Shown in pieces: positions 50,358-60,463 of a stretch of 64,000 bases of DNA. The position numbers were made by a program, and so were the translations under genes. Source of the DNA: Duganella guangzhouensis (GTDB lineage Bacteria; Pseudomonadota; Gammaproteobacteria; Burkholderiales; Burkholderiaceae_D); the NCBI RefSeq assembly GCF_009674535.1, contig NZ_WKJK01000004.1, positions 1 to 64,000 of the forward strand, given 5' to 3'. Every line of letters starts with the position of its first letter. Position 1 is the stretch's first letter. The notes beneath the pieces are model-generated. The model had not been told where the DNA came from. It searched no databases and saw only the letters and a program-made list of their open reading frames with translations.

Positions 50358-52168
50358 AGTGTCTCCGTGCGTTGATTCAGCCAGGCCAGCGCATCGCCGG
50401 CCAGCAGTGGTGCCAAGCGCTTGCGCACCGTGGCGTGGTAATCGTTGAGCCAGCGTTTCTCATCGTCGCGCAGCAGCGTGGGTTCGATGCAGCGGGTGTC
50501 GATCGGGCACAGGGTCAGCGTTTCAAAGTTGAGGAATTCGCCAAACTCGGTCTGGCCGGCCGGGCGATTCAGCACCAGATTCTCGATCCGGATGCCCCAG
50601 CGGCCGGGCCGGTACAAACCCGGCTCGATCGAAGTAATCATGCCCGGCTCCATCGCCGTCTGCGGCTCCGGCATCGTCGATGGCGAGATCGATTGCGGGC
50701 CTTCGTGCACGTTCAGGAAATAGCCGACACCGTGGCCGGTGCCATGGCCGAAATCCAGCCCCTCGGCCCACAGCGGCGCGCGGGCGATGGCATCCAGCAT
50801 CGGCGACTTGGCGCCGCGTGGGAAGCGCGTGGCCGACAGCGCGATCATCCCCTTCAGCACCAGCGTGAAGTCGCGCCGGTGCTCGTCGGTAATGCGGCCG
50901 ACCGCCACTACACGGGTGATGTCGGTGGTGCCGCCCAGGTACTGGCCGCCGGAATCGATCAGCAGCAGGCCGTTGCCTTCGATGGTCGCATGGCGCGCCT
51001 CGGTGGCACGGTAATGCATGATGGCGCCGTTCGGGCCGAAACCGGCGATGGTGGCAAAGCTGGGGCTGACGAAACCGGGGCGGCGAGCGCGCGCGGCGGT
51101 GATCTGTTTGTCAATGTCGACTTCGGTCAGCGGCACGCGGTCTGGGTTGGACAGGGTCTGTTCCAGCCAGGTGAAGAATTCGCACAGCGCGGCGCCGTCC
51201 TGCTCCATGGCGGCGCGCACGTGGACCGCGTCCTGCTCGCTCTTGCGCGACTTGGCCAGCGTGGTCGGGTTGATCGCTTCGATCACTTTTACCTTGGACG
51301 GAATCCACTGGCGCGTGCCGTAGGTGACACGGCGCGGGTCGAGCAGCACGCTGGCCTCGGGCGGCAGGGCGCCGAGAGCGGCGGCGGCCGACTCGTAGGA
51401 GGCGACGTCGATGCCTTCATCGGCCAGCGCGGTGCGCAGTTCCGGCGCGATTTTGCCATCGGCCACGTACAGCGTGGCGCGGGTGGGGGTGATCAGGGCG
51501 TGCGACAGGAAAATCGGGTTGAAATTGACGTCGGCGCCACGCAAGTTGAACAAATAGGCAATATCGTCCAGCGTGGAAATCAGGTGGCGGTTGGCGCCGG
51601 CCTGCTGCATGGCGCTGCGCAGATCGGCCAGTTTGCCGTTGCGGCTTTTCGAGGCGTACGGCGGCAGATGCTCGTAGACCGGCGCGGCCGGCAGCGCCGG
51701 ACGGTCGTTCCAGACCTGGTTCAGCAAGTCGAGATCAGTGCGCAGGGTGGCGTCTTTGGCATCCAGCGCGGTTTGCAGCAGGCGGGCAATGGCCAGGCCG
51801 AGCACGGCGCCGTCGACGGCCAGCGTCTGGCCAGCTTTCAGATGGCTACCCAGCCAGTCGACGTATTGCACGCTGGCGCCGGAGGTCAGCTTCATCAGCT
51901 GGATGCCGGTTTCGGCCAGTTGCTGTTCGGCCTGGGTCCAGTAGCGGGCGTCGGTCCACAGGCCGGCGAATTCCGGGGTAATGATCAGCGTGCCGACCGA
52001 GCCGGTGAAACCCGAGACCCATTCGCGGCCCTGCCAGCGTTCGGGCAAATATTCCGACAAATGCGGATCGGCGGATGGAATCATCAGCGCATCGACCTGG
52101 TGCTGGCGCATGGCCGCGCGCAATTGCGCGAGGCGTTCGGCGACTTGGGAGGGGTCTGGAGTATTCAT
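50354..52168 (-). CDS. Aminopeptidase P family metallopeptidase (Xaa-Pro aminopeptidase)
   Basis: A 604-residue M24B peptidase of the long, three-domain type: two creatinase-like N-terminal domains (about 1-300) and the pita-bread catalytic domain. Metal ligands are visible: the two Asp in LLIDSGGQYLGGTTDITR, the His in GHGTGHGVG, and the Glu residues in SIEPGLY and RIENLV. It removes the N-terminal residue when proline is second. The 600-residue form is more usual in Gram-negative bacteria with eukaryote-like aminopeptidase P than the 440-residue PepP. It is the first gene of the minus-strand run. Confidence 0.94.
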   Translation of the reverse strand: MNTPDPSQVAERLAQLRAAMRQHQVDALMIPSADPHLSEYLPERWQGREWVSGFTGSVGTLIITPEFAGLWTDARYWTQAEQQLAETGIQLMKLTSGASVQYVDWLGSHLKAGQTLAVDGAVLGLAIARLLQTALDAKDATLRTDLDLLNQVWNDRPALPAAPVYEHLPPYASKSRNGKLADLRSAMQQAGANRHLISTLDDIAYLFNLRGADVNFNPIFLSHALITPTRATLYVADGKIAPELRTALADEGIDVASYESAAAALGALPPEASVLLDPRRVTYGTRQWIPSKVKVIEAINPTTLAKSRKSEQDAVHVRAAMEQDGAALCEFFTWLEQTLSNPDRVPLTEVDIDKQITAARARRPGFVSPSFATIAGFGPNGAIMHYRATEARHATIEGNGLLLIDSGGQYLGGTTDITRVVAVGRITDEHRRDFTLVLKGMIALSATRFPRGAKSPMLDAIARAPLWAEGLDFGHGTGHGVGYFLNVHEGPQSISPSTMPEPQTAMEPGMITSIEPGLYRPGRWGIRIENLVLNRPAGQTEFGEFLNFETLTLCPIDTRCIEPTLLRDDEKRWLNDYHATVRKRLAPLLAGDALAWLNQRTETL

Positions 52169-53250
52169 GGGAAAGTTTCTAAATTGCTTGTCGCTATGAT
52201 ACCGCGATTACCTGAAACGTAGTCTACCGCTTTGACGCGCCGCAAAGTGAGATGGGGACCAAATACTTAAATGGCTCAGCTTATTATATCCATAACTGCG
52301 GCCTATATTAATCATGAGCGTCTCATTTCAAACCGGAAACCCGGCTGGAATACAGCTTCATCACTGGATTCCATCAAAGAAGCCGAGGGTATGTTTCGAG
52401 GCACAAAAAGCAGCGTTGAGTTATAAATTCCAATGGAAACTGTCACGGCTACGATGATTATCATTGATGAAAATGTGAAGCCTGATTATATTTTCTCCCC
52501 AACGAAATCAGTGATAGCCAATTCAGAACAAATAGATATATCAGCATCGGCGGGCAATCGCGAATTACGTCGTCAACGGTAGAAAGGCTTTCTAAAGTTG
52601 GATGAGGCTATAGGAAACACCGGATCGCTGGCAGGAGCGGCTAAGGAAGGGCATCTAGGCCCGGCTTCGTGCCGAAATTTGGCAAGTTCGTGCCAATAAC
52701 TAGCATGAATCGAACGCAAAAAAGTCCGCTAAGCCTCATAACACCGTGATCTCTCCACATTCAGAATGCGAATATACGCGTCAGACCCCAATGCCGTTAA
52801 TTTAAGCGCCGTCGTCCCGGCGAAAGCCGGGCGGTCCGCCGCTGCGGCCCATGCTGAATTTTCCTGGCATCTGCCCTATGGATTCCGGCTTTCGCCGGAA
52901 TGACGAAGGGCAATATCGGCCATTAGCGTCAAACCCAACTGGCACGTTGGTCCGGCGCACATGATAATAATTCCAGCTCTCATAAAAAAGAAACGATTTT
53001 CTTTAGCCCTACCCCACATATTTTTCGCCATATATTTACCTTACGGAATACACAACCAAAGGTGTCGGCCTCGATGCGCGCCAGTCAGCGCTGGAGGTCG
53101 ATTGTAGAGCGTAAAAATTCCTTTAAAGTAATTTAAAAATTTTTGCGGCGCACCATGAAAAAGTCGGGCAATTGTCGTAGAAAAGACAACTTGCGCCCCT
53201 GTAGCACGTTAATATCGTCACACAAAAAGAAGCAGCAACAGGAGACACTG
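52169..53250. other. 1.08-kb intergenic region, AT-rich, with no assured gene
   Basis: Between aminopeptidase P and the acyl-CoA ligase. The part 52260-52800 is AT-richer than its surroundings and holds two short plus-strand frames of 51 codons (ATG 52271) and 49 codons (ATG 52434), in different frames and close together, which could be a broken gene; neither was recognised. A REP-like inverted repeat follows (52810-52905), flanked by similar words GCGTCAGACCCCA (52779) and GCGTCAAACCCAA (52926). The last 250 bases before the GTG at 53251 should contain the operon promoter. Confidence 0.5.
52810..52905. repeat. REP-like inverted repeat
   Basis: The arm at 52810-52831 (core CCCGGCGAAAGCCGGG) and the arm at 52881-52905 (core TTCCGGCTTTCGCCGGAA) are close reverse complements enclosing about 50 bases. 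The CGTCATTCCGGCGAAAGCCGG-type sequence (here with variants) is a widespread intergenic repeat in proteobacteria; it can act as a transcription stop or a small mobile unit. Confidence 0.75.
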
Positions 53251-55194
53251 GTGCAAACAGAATACGAGACTTTTCCTCGCCGCTTGCTGATGCACGGCCA
53301 GGTCAGGCCAGCTCGGCCCGCATTTCGTGAAAAGTATCTGGGCATCTGGCAAAGCTGGACCTGGGCCGACGTCAACGCCGAGGTGCGCGCGCTCGCCTGC
53401 GGACTGGCCGCGCTCGGCTTCCAACGCGGCCACCACCTGGCCATCATCGGCGACAACCGCCCGCGCCTGTACTGGGCCATGCTGGCCGCGCAATGCCTGG
53501 GCGGCGTGCCAGTGCCGCTGTACCAGGACGCCCCCGCCGCCGACATGGCCTATGTGCTGGAAAACGCCGACATCCACTACGCCATCGTCGAAGACCAGGA
53601 ACAGGTCGACAAATTGCTGGAATTGCAAGAAATCTATCCCCACATCCGCCATATCGCCTACGACGACGAACGCGGCATGCGCCACTACCGCCAGCAAAGT
53701 TTGCTGTCCTTCGCCAAGCTGCAGGAAATGGGCCGCGCATGGGACCGCGCCCACCCCGGCTTCTACGAAGCCTCGGTGGCCGAAGGCCGACCGGGCGACA
53801 ACGCCATCATCCTCTACACCTCCGGCACCACCGGCAAGCCCAAGGGCGTGTGCCAGACCCACGCCGCGCTGCTGGCGGCCGGCACCGGCGGCGTCGGCTT
53901 CGAACAGTTGACCGACCAGGAAGACATCCTGTCCTACCTGCCCATGGCCTGGGTGGGCGACTGCCTGTTCTCGTTCGCCCAGGCCATGACCGCCGGTTTC
54001 ACCGTCAACTGCCCCGAATCCGGCGAGACCATGATGACCGACATGCGCGAAATCGGTCCCACCTATTACTTCGCTCCGCCGCGCGTGTTTGAAAACATGC
54101 TGACCACGGTAATGATACGAATGGAGGACGCCGGTGCCATCAAGCGCCGCATATTCCACTACTTTATGGCGGTGGCACGCCGCTGCGGTGCCCAAATTTT
54201 AGACAACAAACCGGTGCCGCTGGCCGAACGCCTGCGTTATGCCCTCGGCCAGATGCTGGTCTACGGACCGCTGAAGAATGTGCTGGGCATGTCGCGCATC
54301 CGAGTCGCTTACACCGCCGGCGCCGCCATCGGGCCGGATCTGTTCCGCTTTTACCGTTCGATCGGCGTCAACCTGAAACAGTTCTACGGCTCCACCGAAA
54401 CCTGCGCCTATATCTGCTTGCAGCCGGACGGCCAGATCAAGTTCGACAGCGTCGGCCTGCCGGCGCCCGGCGTCGAGGTCAAACTGGCCGACAACGGCGA
54501 AGTGCTGGTCAAGTCACCAACTTTAATGGACTGCTATCACAAACGCCCGGACGCCACGCAGGAAGCCATCGACGCCCAAGGCTACTTCCACACCGGCGAC
54601 GCCGGCCTGTTCGACCAGGACGGTCACCTGAAAATCATCGACCGCGCCGCCGACGTTGGCCGCATGAACAACGGCGCCATCTTCGCGCCCAACTACGTCG
54701 AGAACAAACTCAAGTTCTTCCCCTTCATTAAAGAGGCGGTGGTGTTCGGCCATCAGCGCGACGCGGTATGCGCCTTCATCAACATCGACATCGAAGCAGT
54801 GGGCAACTGGGCCGAACGGCGCAGCATCGCCTATTCCGGCTACACCGATCTGGCCGCGCATCCCGCCGTGTATGGACTGGTGCGCGAATGCGTGGAACAG
54901 GTCAACGCCGACCTGGCCGCAGAGCCGGCGATGAGCGCCACCCAAATCCACAGCTATCTGGTGCTGCACAAAGAGCTGGACCCGGATGACGATGAGCTGA
55001 CCCGCACCCGCAAGGTACGCCGCAAATTCATCGCCGAGAAGTACGCGCTGCTGATCGATGCGCTCTACAGCGGCAAGACCTCGCAATACATTGAAACCCA
55101 GGTCAAGTTCGAGGACGGCCGCAGCGGCGTGGTGAAAGCGGACCTGAACATCGCGCCGTGCAAAACCTACCCTGCCGTACAGGCAGCGGCATGA
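53251..55194 (+). CDS. AMP-dependent long-chain acyl-CoA ligase
   Basis: A 647-residue adenylating enzyme that activates a carboxylic acid as acyl-AMP and transfers it to CoA. P-loop YTSGTTGKPKG, the QFYGSTET motif and the HTGDAG ATP-binding segment are present. The form resembles the FadD15/long-chain group found in eukaryotes and actinobacteria rather than E. coli FadD. The start is a GTG at 53251 with AGGAG 7 bases upstream; a more upstream ATG at 53143 is unlikely. Its stop overlaps the next ABC gene (ATGA). Together with the liv-type importer it points to uptake and activation of an acid substrate, fatty or aromatic. Confidence 0.92.
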   Translation: MQTEYETFPRRLLMHGQVRPARPAFREKYLGIWQSWTWADVNAEVRALACGLAALGFQRGHHLAIIGDNRPRLYWAMLAAQCLGGVPVPLYQDAPAADMAYVLENADIHYAIVEDQEQVDKLLELQEIYPHIRHIAYDDERGMRHYRQQSLLSFAKLQEMGRAWDRAHPGFYEASVAEGRPGDNAIILYTSGTTGKPKGVCQTHAALLAAGTGGVGFEQLTDQEDILSYLPMAWVGDCLFSFAQAMTAGFTVNCPESGETMMTDMREIGPTYYFAPPRVFENMLTTVMIRMEDAGAIKRRIFHYFMAVARRCGAQILDNKPVPLAERLRYALGQMLVYGPLKNVLGMSRIRVAYTAGAAIGPDLFRFYRSIGVNLKQFYGSTETCAYICLQPDGQIKFDSVGLPAPGVEVKLADNGEVLVKSPTLMDCYHKRPDATQEAIDAQGYFHTGDAGLFDQDGHLKIIDRAADVGRMNNGAIFAPNYVENKLKFFPFIKEAVVFGHQRDAVCAFINIDIEAVGNWAERRSIAYSGYTDLAAHPAVYGLVRECVEQVNADLAAEPAMSATQIHSYLVLHKELDPDDDELTRTRKVRRKFIAEKYALLIDALYSGKTSQYIETQVKFEDGRSGVVKADLNIAPCKTYPAVQAAA

Positions 55195-56030
55195 GCGGAG
55201 AGGCAGATATGCGGATGAACGAGCCAGAAGCCCATTTCGGCACGGTGCGCAGGCCCGCTGGCCCGGTGATACTCGACCTGAAAAACATCTCGCTATCCTT
55301 CGGCGGCGTGAAGGCACTGACCGACATTTCGTTCGACGTGCGCCAACACGAAATCCGCGCCATCATCGGCCCGAACGGCGCCGGCAAAAGCTCGATGCTC
55401 AACGTGATCAACGGCGTGTACCGCCCGCAGCAGGGCCAGATCGTGTATCGCGGCGAAGTGCGCAAGAACATGGACGTGCATGCCGCCGCCAAATCCGGCA
55501 TCGCCCGTACTTTCCAGAACATCGCGCTATTCAAGGGCATGACTGTGTTGGACAACATCATGACCGGCCGTAACCTCAAGATGAAATCGAACTTCCTGCT
55601 GCAGGCGCTGTACTGGGGACCGGCGCGGCGCGAGGAAATCGCCCACCGCATCAAGGCCGAGCAAATCATCGACTTCCTGGAAATCCAGGCGATCCGCAAG
55701 ACACCGGTCGGCCGCCTGCCCTACGGTCTGCAAAAGCGCGTGGAGCTGGGCCGCGCGCTGGCGGCCGAACCAGAGATTCTGCTATTGGACGAACCCATGG
55801 CCGGCATGAACGTGGAGGAGAAGCAGGACATGTGCCGCTTCATCCTCGACGTCAACGACCAATTCGGCACCACCATCGTGCTGATCGAACATGACATGGG
55901 CGTGGTGATGGATATCTCGGACCGCGTGGTGGTGCTCGATTACGGCAAGAAGATCGGCGACGGCACGCCGGACCAGGTACGCGGCAACCAGGACGTCATC
56001 AACGCCTACCTCGGCAAGGGCTGCGCATGA
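55191..56030 (+). CDS. livG: Branched-chain-type ABC importer ATPase LivG
   Basis: A 279-residue ATPase of the LivG type: Walker A GPNGAGKSS, the LPYGLQKRVELGRAL signature region that replaces LSGGQ in LivG proteins, and Walker B LLLDEPMAGM. The N terminus has an extra 20 residues before the first strand. ATG overlaps the ligase stop; its own stop overlaps livH (ATGA). The substrate is set by the binding protein, not by this subunit. Confidence 0.94.
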   Translation: MSGEADMRMNEPEAHFGTVRRPAGPVILDLKNISLSFGGVKALTDISFDVRQHEIRAIIGPNGAGKSSMLNVINGVYRPQQGQIVYRGEVRKNMDVHAAAKSGIARTFQNIALFKGMTVLDNIMTGRNLKMKSNFLLQALYWGPARREEIAHRIKAEQIIDFLEIQAIRKTPVGRLPYGLQKRVELGRALAAEPEILLLDEPMAGMNVEEKQDMCRFILDVNDQFGTTIVLIEHDMGVVMDISDRVVVLDYGKKIGDGTPDQVRGNQDVINAYLGKGCA

Positions 56031-56929
56031 ATCTCAACTTCTTCTTCGAAGTGCTGATCGGCGGCCTGCTGTCCGGCGTGATGTACGCGCTGGTGGCGAT
56101 TGGTTTTGTGCTGATTTACAAAGCATCCGGCGTATTCAATTTCGCGCAAGGAGCGATGGTGTACTTCGCCGCGCTGACCTGCGTCGGTGTGATGGAAAAA
56201 TTCGGCGTCTCGCTGTGGATCGCGGTGCCGGTCACCGTCGCCGTGATGATCGCGCTGGGCGCGGCGGTGGAGCGTGTGGTGCTGCGGCCGCTGGTCAACC
56301 AGCCGGAAATCGCGCTGTTCATGGCCACCATCGGCCTGGCCTTCTTCCTGGAAGGGCTGGCGCAGCTGATGTGGGGCGCGCAGGTGCGCAAGCTGGAACT
56401 GCCGATCGAAGACGTGCCCTCGCAGTACCTGATGGACCACTACAACATTCTGGTATCGCAGTTCGACATCATGGCGGCGGCGGTGTGCGGCCTGCTGGTC
56501 ATCACACTGGCGCTGCTGTTCTCGAAAACCAAAGTGGGCCGCGCACTGCGCGCGGTGGCGGACGATCACCAGGCCGCGCAAGCGGTCGGCATTCCGCTCA
56601 AACGCATCTGGGCCGTGCTGTGGGCGGTGGCCGGGCTGGTCGCGCTGGTGGCCGGCATGCTGTGGGGCGCGCGCAATGGCGTGCAGTTCGCCCTGACCTT
56701 CGTCGCGCTGAAGGCGTTGCCGGTGCTGATCCTCGGCGGCTTCACCTCCATGCCGGGCGCGATCGTCGGCGGGCTGATTATCGGCGCGTCTGAAAAACTG
56801 GCCGAGGTGTACATTGGTCCGATGGTCGGCGGCGGCATCGAAGGCTGGTTCCCTTACGTGCTGGCGTTACTGTTCCTGCTGGTGCGGCCGGAAGGGCTGT
56901 TCGGCGAAAAAATCATCCGGAGAATCTGA
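56027..56929 (+). CDS. livH: Branched-chain-type ABC permease LivH
   Basis: A 300-residue inner-membrane permease with about eight helices and the LivH start (EVLIGGLLSGVMYALVAIG, about 8-26) and the ADDHQAAQAVGIPLKR coupling segment that contacts the ATPase. It is coupled to livG by a 4-base overlap; livM follows after 3 bases. Confidence 0.94.
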   Translation: MNLNFFFEVLIGGLLSGVMYALVAIGFVLIYKASGVFNFAQGAMVYFAALTCVGVMEKFGVSLWIAVPVTVAVMIALGAAVERVVLRPLVNQPEIALFMATIGLAFFLEGLAQLMWGAQVRKLELPIEDVPSQYLMDHYNILVSQFDIMAAAVCGLLVITLALLFSKTKVGRALRAVADDHQAAQAVGIPLKRIWAVLWAVAGLVALVAGMLWGARNGVQFALTFVALKALPVLILGGFTSMPGAIVGGLIIGASEKLAEVYIGPMVGGGIEGWFPYVLALLFLLVRPEGLFGEKIIRRI

Positions 56930-56932
56930 GCC

Positions 56933-57991
56933 ATGTTCTACCGCGAAGCAGGACAATTCAAAACCAGTTACGAGGCCGATGGCCAGATCTTCCCCATCCT
57001 GCAGGACCGCATCGCCCTGCTGATGTTGATGGCAGCGGCCATCGTGGTGGTGCCGCTGGCCGCCTCGCCATACGTGCTATCGGCCATCCTGATTCCGTTT
57101 TTGATTTTTTCGCTGGCCGCGCTGGGACTGAACATCCTGACCGGTTACGCCGGCCAGCTGTCGCTCGGCACCGCCGCCTTCATGGCAGTCGGCGCCTTCG
57201 CCTCGTACAACTTCATCCTGCGCATACCGGGCTTGCCGGTACTGCTGGCGTTCGTGCTGGGCGGCTTGAGCGCGGCGCTGGTCGGCATCGCGTTCGGCCT
57301 GCCGTCGCTGCGCATACGCGGCTTCTATCTGGCCGCCGCCACGCTGGCCACGCAGTTCTTCGTGGTCTGGTGCCTGACCAAGATTCCCTACCTGACCAAC
57401 TACAGCGCTTCCGGCGTCATCACCGCCCAGCCCATCGTCATCCTCGGCTACGCCTTCGACTCGCCGGGCCGCAAATACCTGCTGGTGCTGGGCGTGGTGG
57501 CGCTGATGGCGCTGCTGGCCAAAAATATGATCCGCTCCAACGTCGGCCGCTCGTGGATGGCAGTGCGCGACATGGACGTGGCGGCCGAAGTGATCGGCTT
57601 TCGCCTGATGCGCACCAAGCTGCTGGCGTTTGCCGTCAGCTCCTTTTACTGTGGCGTGGCCGGCGCGCTGTATGCGTACGCTTATCTCGGCACGGTGGAG
57701 CCGGAGGCGTACAACCTCGATCTGTCGTTCCGCATCCTGTTCATGATTATCATCGGCGGCGTCGGCTCGGTGCTGGGTTCCTTCCTCGGCGCCGCCTTCA
57801 TCGTTCTGCTGCCGGTGCTGCTGAACGTGATCGCGCACAGCCTGGCCTTGCCCACCAACGTCGCCTCGAATCTGGAGCTGATGGTGTTTGGCGCGCTGAT
57901 TATATTTTTCCTGATCGTCGAGCCGCATGGCCTGGCGCGTCTGTGGCAGATAGGTAAAGAGAAGTTACGTCTGTGGCCCTTCCCTCATTAA
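56933..57991 (+). CDS. livM: Branched-chain-type ABC permease LivM
   Basis: A 352-residue permease with about nine helices. LNILTGYAGQLSLGTAAFMAVGA (core GYAGQLSLG) and the RDMDVAAEVIGF coupling segment are LivM hallmarks. The N-terminal 30 residues are soluble and unusual (YREAGQFKTSYEADG), as in other liv systems linked to acyl-CoA ligases. Confidence 0.94.
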   Translation: MFYREAGQFKTSYEADGQIFPILQDRIALLMLMAAAIVVVPLAASPYVLSAILIPFLIFSLAALGLNILTGYAGQLSLGTAAFMAVGAFASYNFILRIPGLPVLLAFVLGGLSAALVGIAFGLPSLRIRGFYLAAATLATQFFVVWCLTKIPYLTNYSASGVITAQPIVILGYAFDSPGRKYLLVLGVVALMALLAKNMIRSNVGRSWMAVRDMDVAAEVIGFRLMRTKLLAFAVSSFYCGVAGALYAYAYLGTVEPEAYNLDLSFRILFMIIIGGVGSVLGSFLGAAFIVLLPVLLNVIAHSLALPTNVASNLELMVFGALIIFFLIVEPHGLARLWQIGKEKLRLWPFPH

Positions 57992-58006
57992 AACAGGAGA
58001 CACACC

Positions 58007-59305
58007 ATGAAACGCCTTGCACTCCTCATCGCCTGCATCACACTGGTCGGCGCGGCCATCGCGCAACCTGCGGAACAGTATGTCGCCCTGCCCTCATATC
58101 GCGTCGGCCCTTATGCGGCGGGCGGTTCCGGCTTCTACGGCGGCATCATCGACTACTTCAATCTGGTCAACCTGTCGGGCGGCGTGAATGGTGTGAAGAT
58201 CTCGTGGGAAGAATGCGAAACCGAATACAACCCCTCGCGCGGCGTGGAATGCTACGAGCGTCTGAAGACCCGCAACGGCGGCGCCACGCTGGTTGAACCG
58301 CTGTCCACCGGCGTCGCCTACGGCATTCTGGACCGGCTGGCGGTGGATAAAATTCCGATGACGATGATAGGCTACGGCCGCTCGGATGCCGCCAACGGCA
58401 AGGTCTTCCCCTACGTTTTCCCGCTGATTACCAGCTACTGGAATCAAGCCGCCGCCATGATCAAATACCTCGGCGACAAGGAAGGTGGCATGGACAAGCT
58501 GAAAGGCAAAAAGATCGTTCACCTGTACCACGACTCCGCGTTCGGCAAGGAGCCCTTGCCAGTGCTGGAGGCGCTGGCCAAACAATATGGCTTTGAGCTG
58601 ATCAAGATCCCGGTCACGCCACCAGGCAGCGAGCAGCAATCGCAGTGGTTACAGATTCGCCAGGCGCGCCCCGATCATGTGATCCTGTGGGGCTGGGGCT
58701 CGATGAACGCGGTGGCCATCAAAACCGCGCAGCGCAACGGCTTCCCGCGCGAGAAAATTCTCGGCGTGTGGTGGGCCGGTTCGGAAGAAGATACCGTACC
58801 TACAGGCGATGCGGCCAAGGGCTACAGCGCGATGACCTTCAACACACCGGGCAATTATCCGGTGCTGGACGAAATCCGCAAGAAGCTCTACGACGCTGGC
58901 AAGGGCAATCTTGCCGATGCTTCGCGCGTCGGCAGCGTGTACCACATGCGCGGCGTCAGCGCGGCCGTCCTGTGGGTGGAGGCGATGCGCACCGCGCAGG
59001 AAAAGTACGGCAAGGGCAAGCGCGTCAGCGGCGAGCAGCTGCGCTGGGGTTTGGAGAATCTGAATGTGGACGAGGCGCGGCAGAAAGCCATCGGCGCCTT
59101 TGGCATGCTGCCGGTGGTGAAGACCAGCTGCGACGATCATGAAGGCTCTGGCGCGGTGAAAGTCCAGCAGTGGGACGGCAAGAAGTGGAATGCGGTCACG
59201 CCCAACTGGATCGTCGGCGACAAAGCGTTGACGCGCAAGCTGCTGGAGGAAAGCTCGGCGGCCTACGCGGCCGAGAAGAAAATCACGCCAGCGTGCCTGA
59301 AATGA
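58007..59305 (+). CDS. ABC importer substrate-binding protein (Leu/Ile/Val-binding type)
   Basis: A 432-residue periplasmic binding protein with a signal peptide (about 20 residues, ending in IAQP) and the two-lobe type I fold of amino-acid/aromatic-acid receptors. The segment KKIVHLYHDSAFGKEP is the conserved mid-protein motif. It is longer than LivJ (about 345-370 residues). Proteins of this form usually bind aromatic or fatty acids rather than leucine, but the ligand is an inference from the flanking CoA ligases. Its stop overlaps livF (ATGA). Confidence 0.92.
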   Translation: MKRLALLIACITLVGAAIAQPAEQYVALPSYRVGPYAAGGSGFYGGIIDYFNLVNLSGGVNGVKISWEECETEYNPSRGVECYERLKTRNGGATLVEPLSTGVAYGILDRLAVDKIPMTMIGYGRSDAANGKVFPYVFPLITSYWNQAAAMIKYLGDKEGGMDKLKGKKIVHLYHDSAFGKEPLPVLEALAKQYGFELIKIPVTPPGSEQQSQWLQIRQARPDHVILWGWGSMNAVAIKTAQRNGFPREKILGVWWAGSEEDTVPTGDAAKGYSAMTFNTPGNYPVLDEIRKKLYDAGKGNLADASRVGSVYHMRGVSAAVLWVEAMRTAQEKYGKGKRVSGEQLRWGLENLNVDEARQKAIGAFGMLPVVKTSCDDHEGSGAVKVQQWDGKKWNAVTPNWIVGDKALTRKLLEESSAAYAAEKKITPACLK

Positions 59306-60102
59306 GCTATCTGTCTGTGAATAACGTCGAAGTTATCTACGACCACGTGATCCTGGTGCTGAAAGGCGTGTCGCTGCAAGTCCCGCAAGGGAAAATCGTC
59401 GCTCTGCTGGGCGCCAATGGCGCCGGCAAGTCGACCACGCTGAAGACCATCTCCACACTGCTGCGCGGCGAACGGGGCGACGTCACCAAAGGCGAGGTCC
59501 AGTTCAAGGGCGAACGCATCGACCAGCTAACGCCGAATGAGCTGGTCAAACGCGGCCTGTCGCAAGTGATGGAAGGCCGCCACTGCTTCAGCCACCTGAC
59601 CATCGAGGAAAACCTGCTGACCGGCGCCTACACCCGCAACGACTCGCGCGCGGAACTGAAGGCATCGCTGGAAAAGGTCTACCACTACTTCCCGCGCCTG
59701 AAGGAGCGGCGCGCCAGCCAGGCTGGCTACACCTCCGGTGGCGAACAACAGATGTGCGCCATCGGCCGCGCGCTGATGGCCAGGCCGTCGATGATACTGC
59801 TGGACGAGCCGTCGATGGGTATTGCGCCGCAAATCGTCGAAGAGATCTTCGGCATCGTCAAGGACTTGAACAGCAAGGAAAATGTGTCCTTTCTGCTGGC
59901 CGAGCAAAACACCAGCATCGCATTGCGCTACGCCGATTTCGGCTACATCCTTGAAAACGGCCGCGTGGTGATGGAAGGCGCGGCCGATGAACTATCCTGT
60001 AACGAAGACGTCAAAGAGTTCTACCTCGGCGTCTCCGCAGCGGGGCGCAAGAGCTTCCGCGACATGAAATTCTACCGGCGCCGCAAGCGCTGGCTGGCAT
60101 AA
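59302..60102 (+). CDS. livF: Branched-chain-type ABC importer ATPase LivF
   Basis: A 266-residue ATPase with Walker A GANGAGKST, the SGGEQQMCAIGRAL signature and Walker B ILLDEPSMGI. The ATG at 59302 overlaps the binding-protein stop. It has a C-terminal extension (KSFRDMKFYRRRKRW) beyond the usual LivF length of about 235, also seen in ligase-linked systems. Confidence 0.94.
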   Translation: MSYLSVNNVEVIYDHVILVLKGVSLQVPQGKIVALLGANGAGKSTTLKTISTLLRGERGDVTKGEVQFKGERIDQLTPNELVKRGLSQVMEGRHCFSHLTIEENLLTGAYTRNDSRAELKASLEKVYHYFPRLKERRASQAGYTSGGEQQMCAIGRALMARPSMILLDEPSMGIAPQIVEEIFGIVKDLNSKENVSFLLAEQNTSIALRYADFGYILENGRVVMEGAADELSCNEDVKEFYLGVSAAGRKSFRDMKFYRRRKRWLA

Positions 60103-60110
60103 GGAACCGA

Positions 60111-60461
60111 ATGAACCTCAACAAAGCCAAGGCTTACTGCCGCACCCTGCCGGGCGCCACCGAAGACATCAAATGGGAGAGCAACCTGGTGTTCTCGGTC
60201 GGCGAAAAAATGTTCGCCGTCACCAGCGCCGATGGCAGCGAACGCGGTATCAGCTTCAAGGTCGACGACGACCGCTTCCTGGAACTGACCGACCGTCCCG
60301 GCATCATTCCCGCGCCGTATCTGGCACGCGCCAAATGGGTCTACATCGAAAATCCGAAAGCCGTCAGCGACGCCGAAGTGCAGCAGCTGCTGAAACGCTC
60401 GCACGAACTGGTATTCGCCAAACTGACCAAAAAGCTGCAACGCGAAATACAAGGATCATGA
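60111..60461 (+). CDS. MmcQ/YjbR family protein
   Basis: A 116-residue YjbR-like protein, double-wing fold: LPGATEDIKW near the N terminus and WVYIENPKAVSDAEV in the C-terminal half are typical. The family is annotated as DNA-binding on structural grounds, without a known function. It lies 8 bases after livF, and its stop overlaps ATG 60458 of the next gene, so it belongs to the operon. Confidence 0.88.
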   Translation: MNLNKAKAYCRTLPGATEDIKWESNLVFSVGEKMFAVTSADGSERGISFKVDDDRFLELTDRPGIIPAPYLARAKWVYIENPKAVSDAEVQQLLKRSHELVFAKLTKKLQREIQGS

Positions 60462-60463
60462 CC

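Noticed and set aside
50342..52222. 626-codon open frame on the plus strand opposite aminopeptidase P
   Set aside because: A GC-rich shadow frame; its residues are Arg, Gln and Gly-rich with no domain, while the minus strand encodes a complete metallopeptidase.
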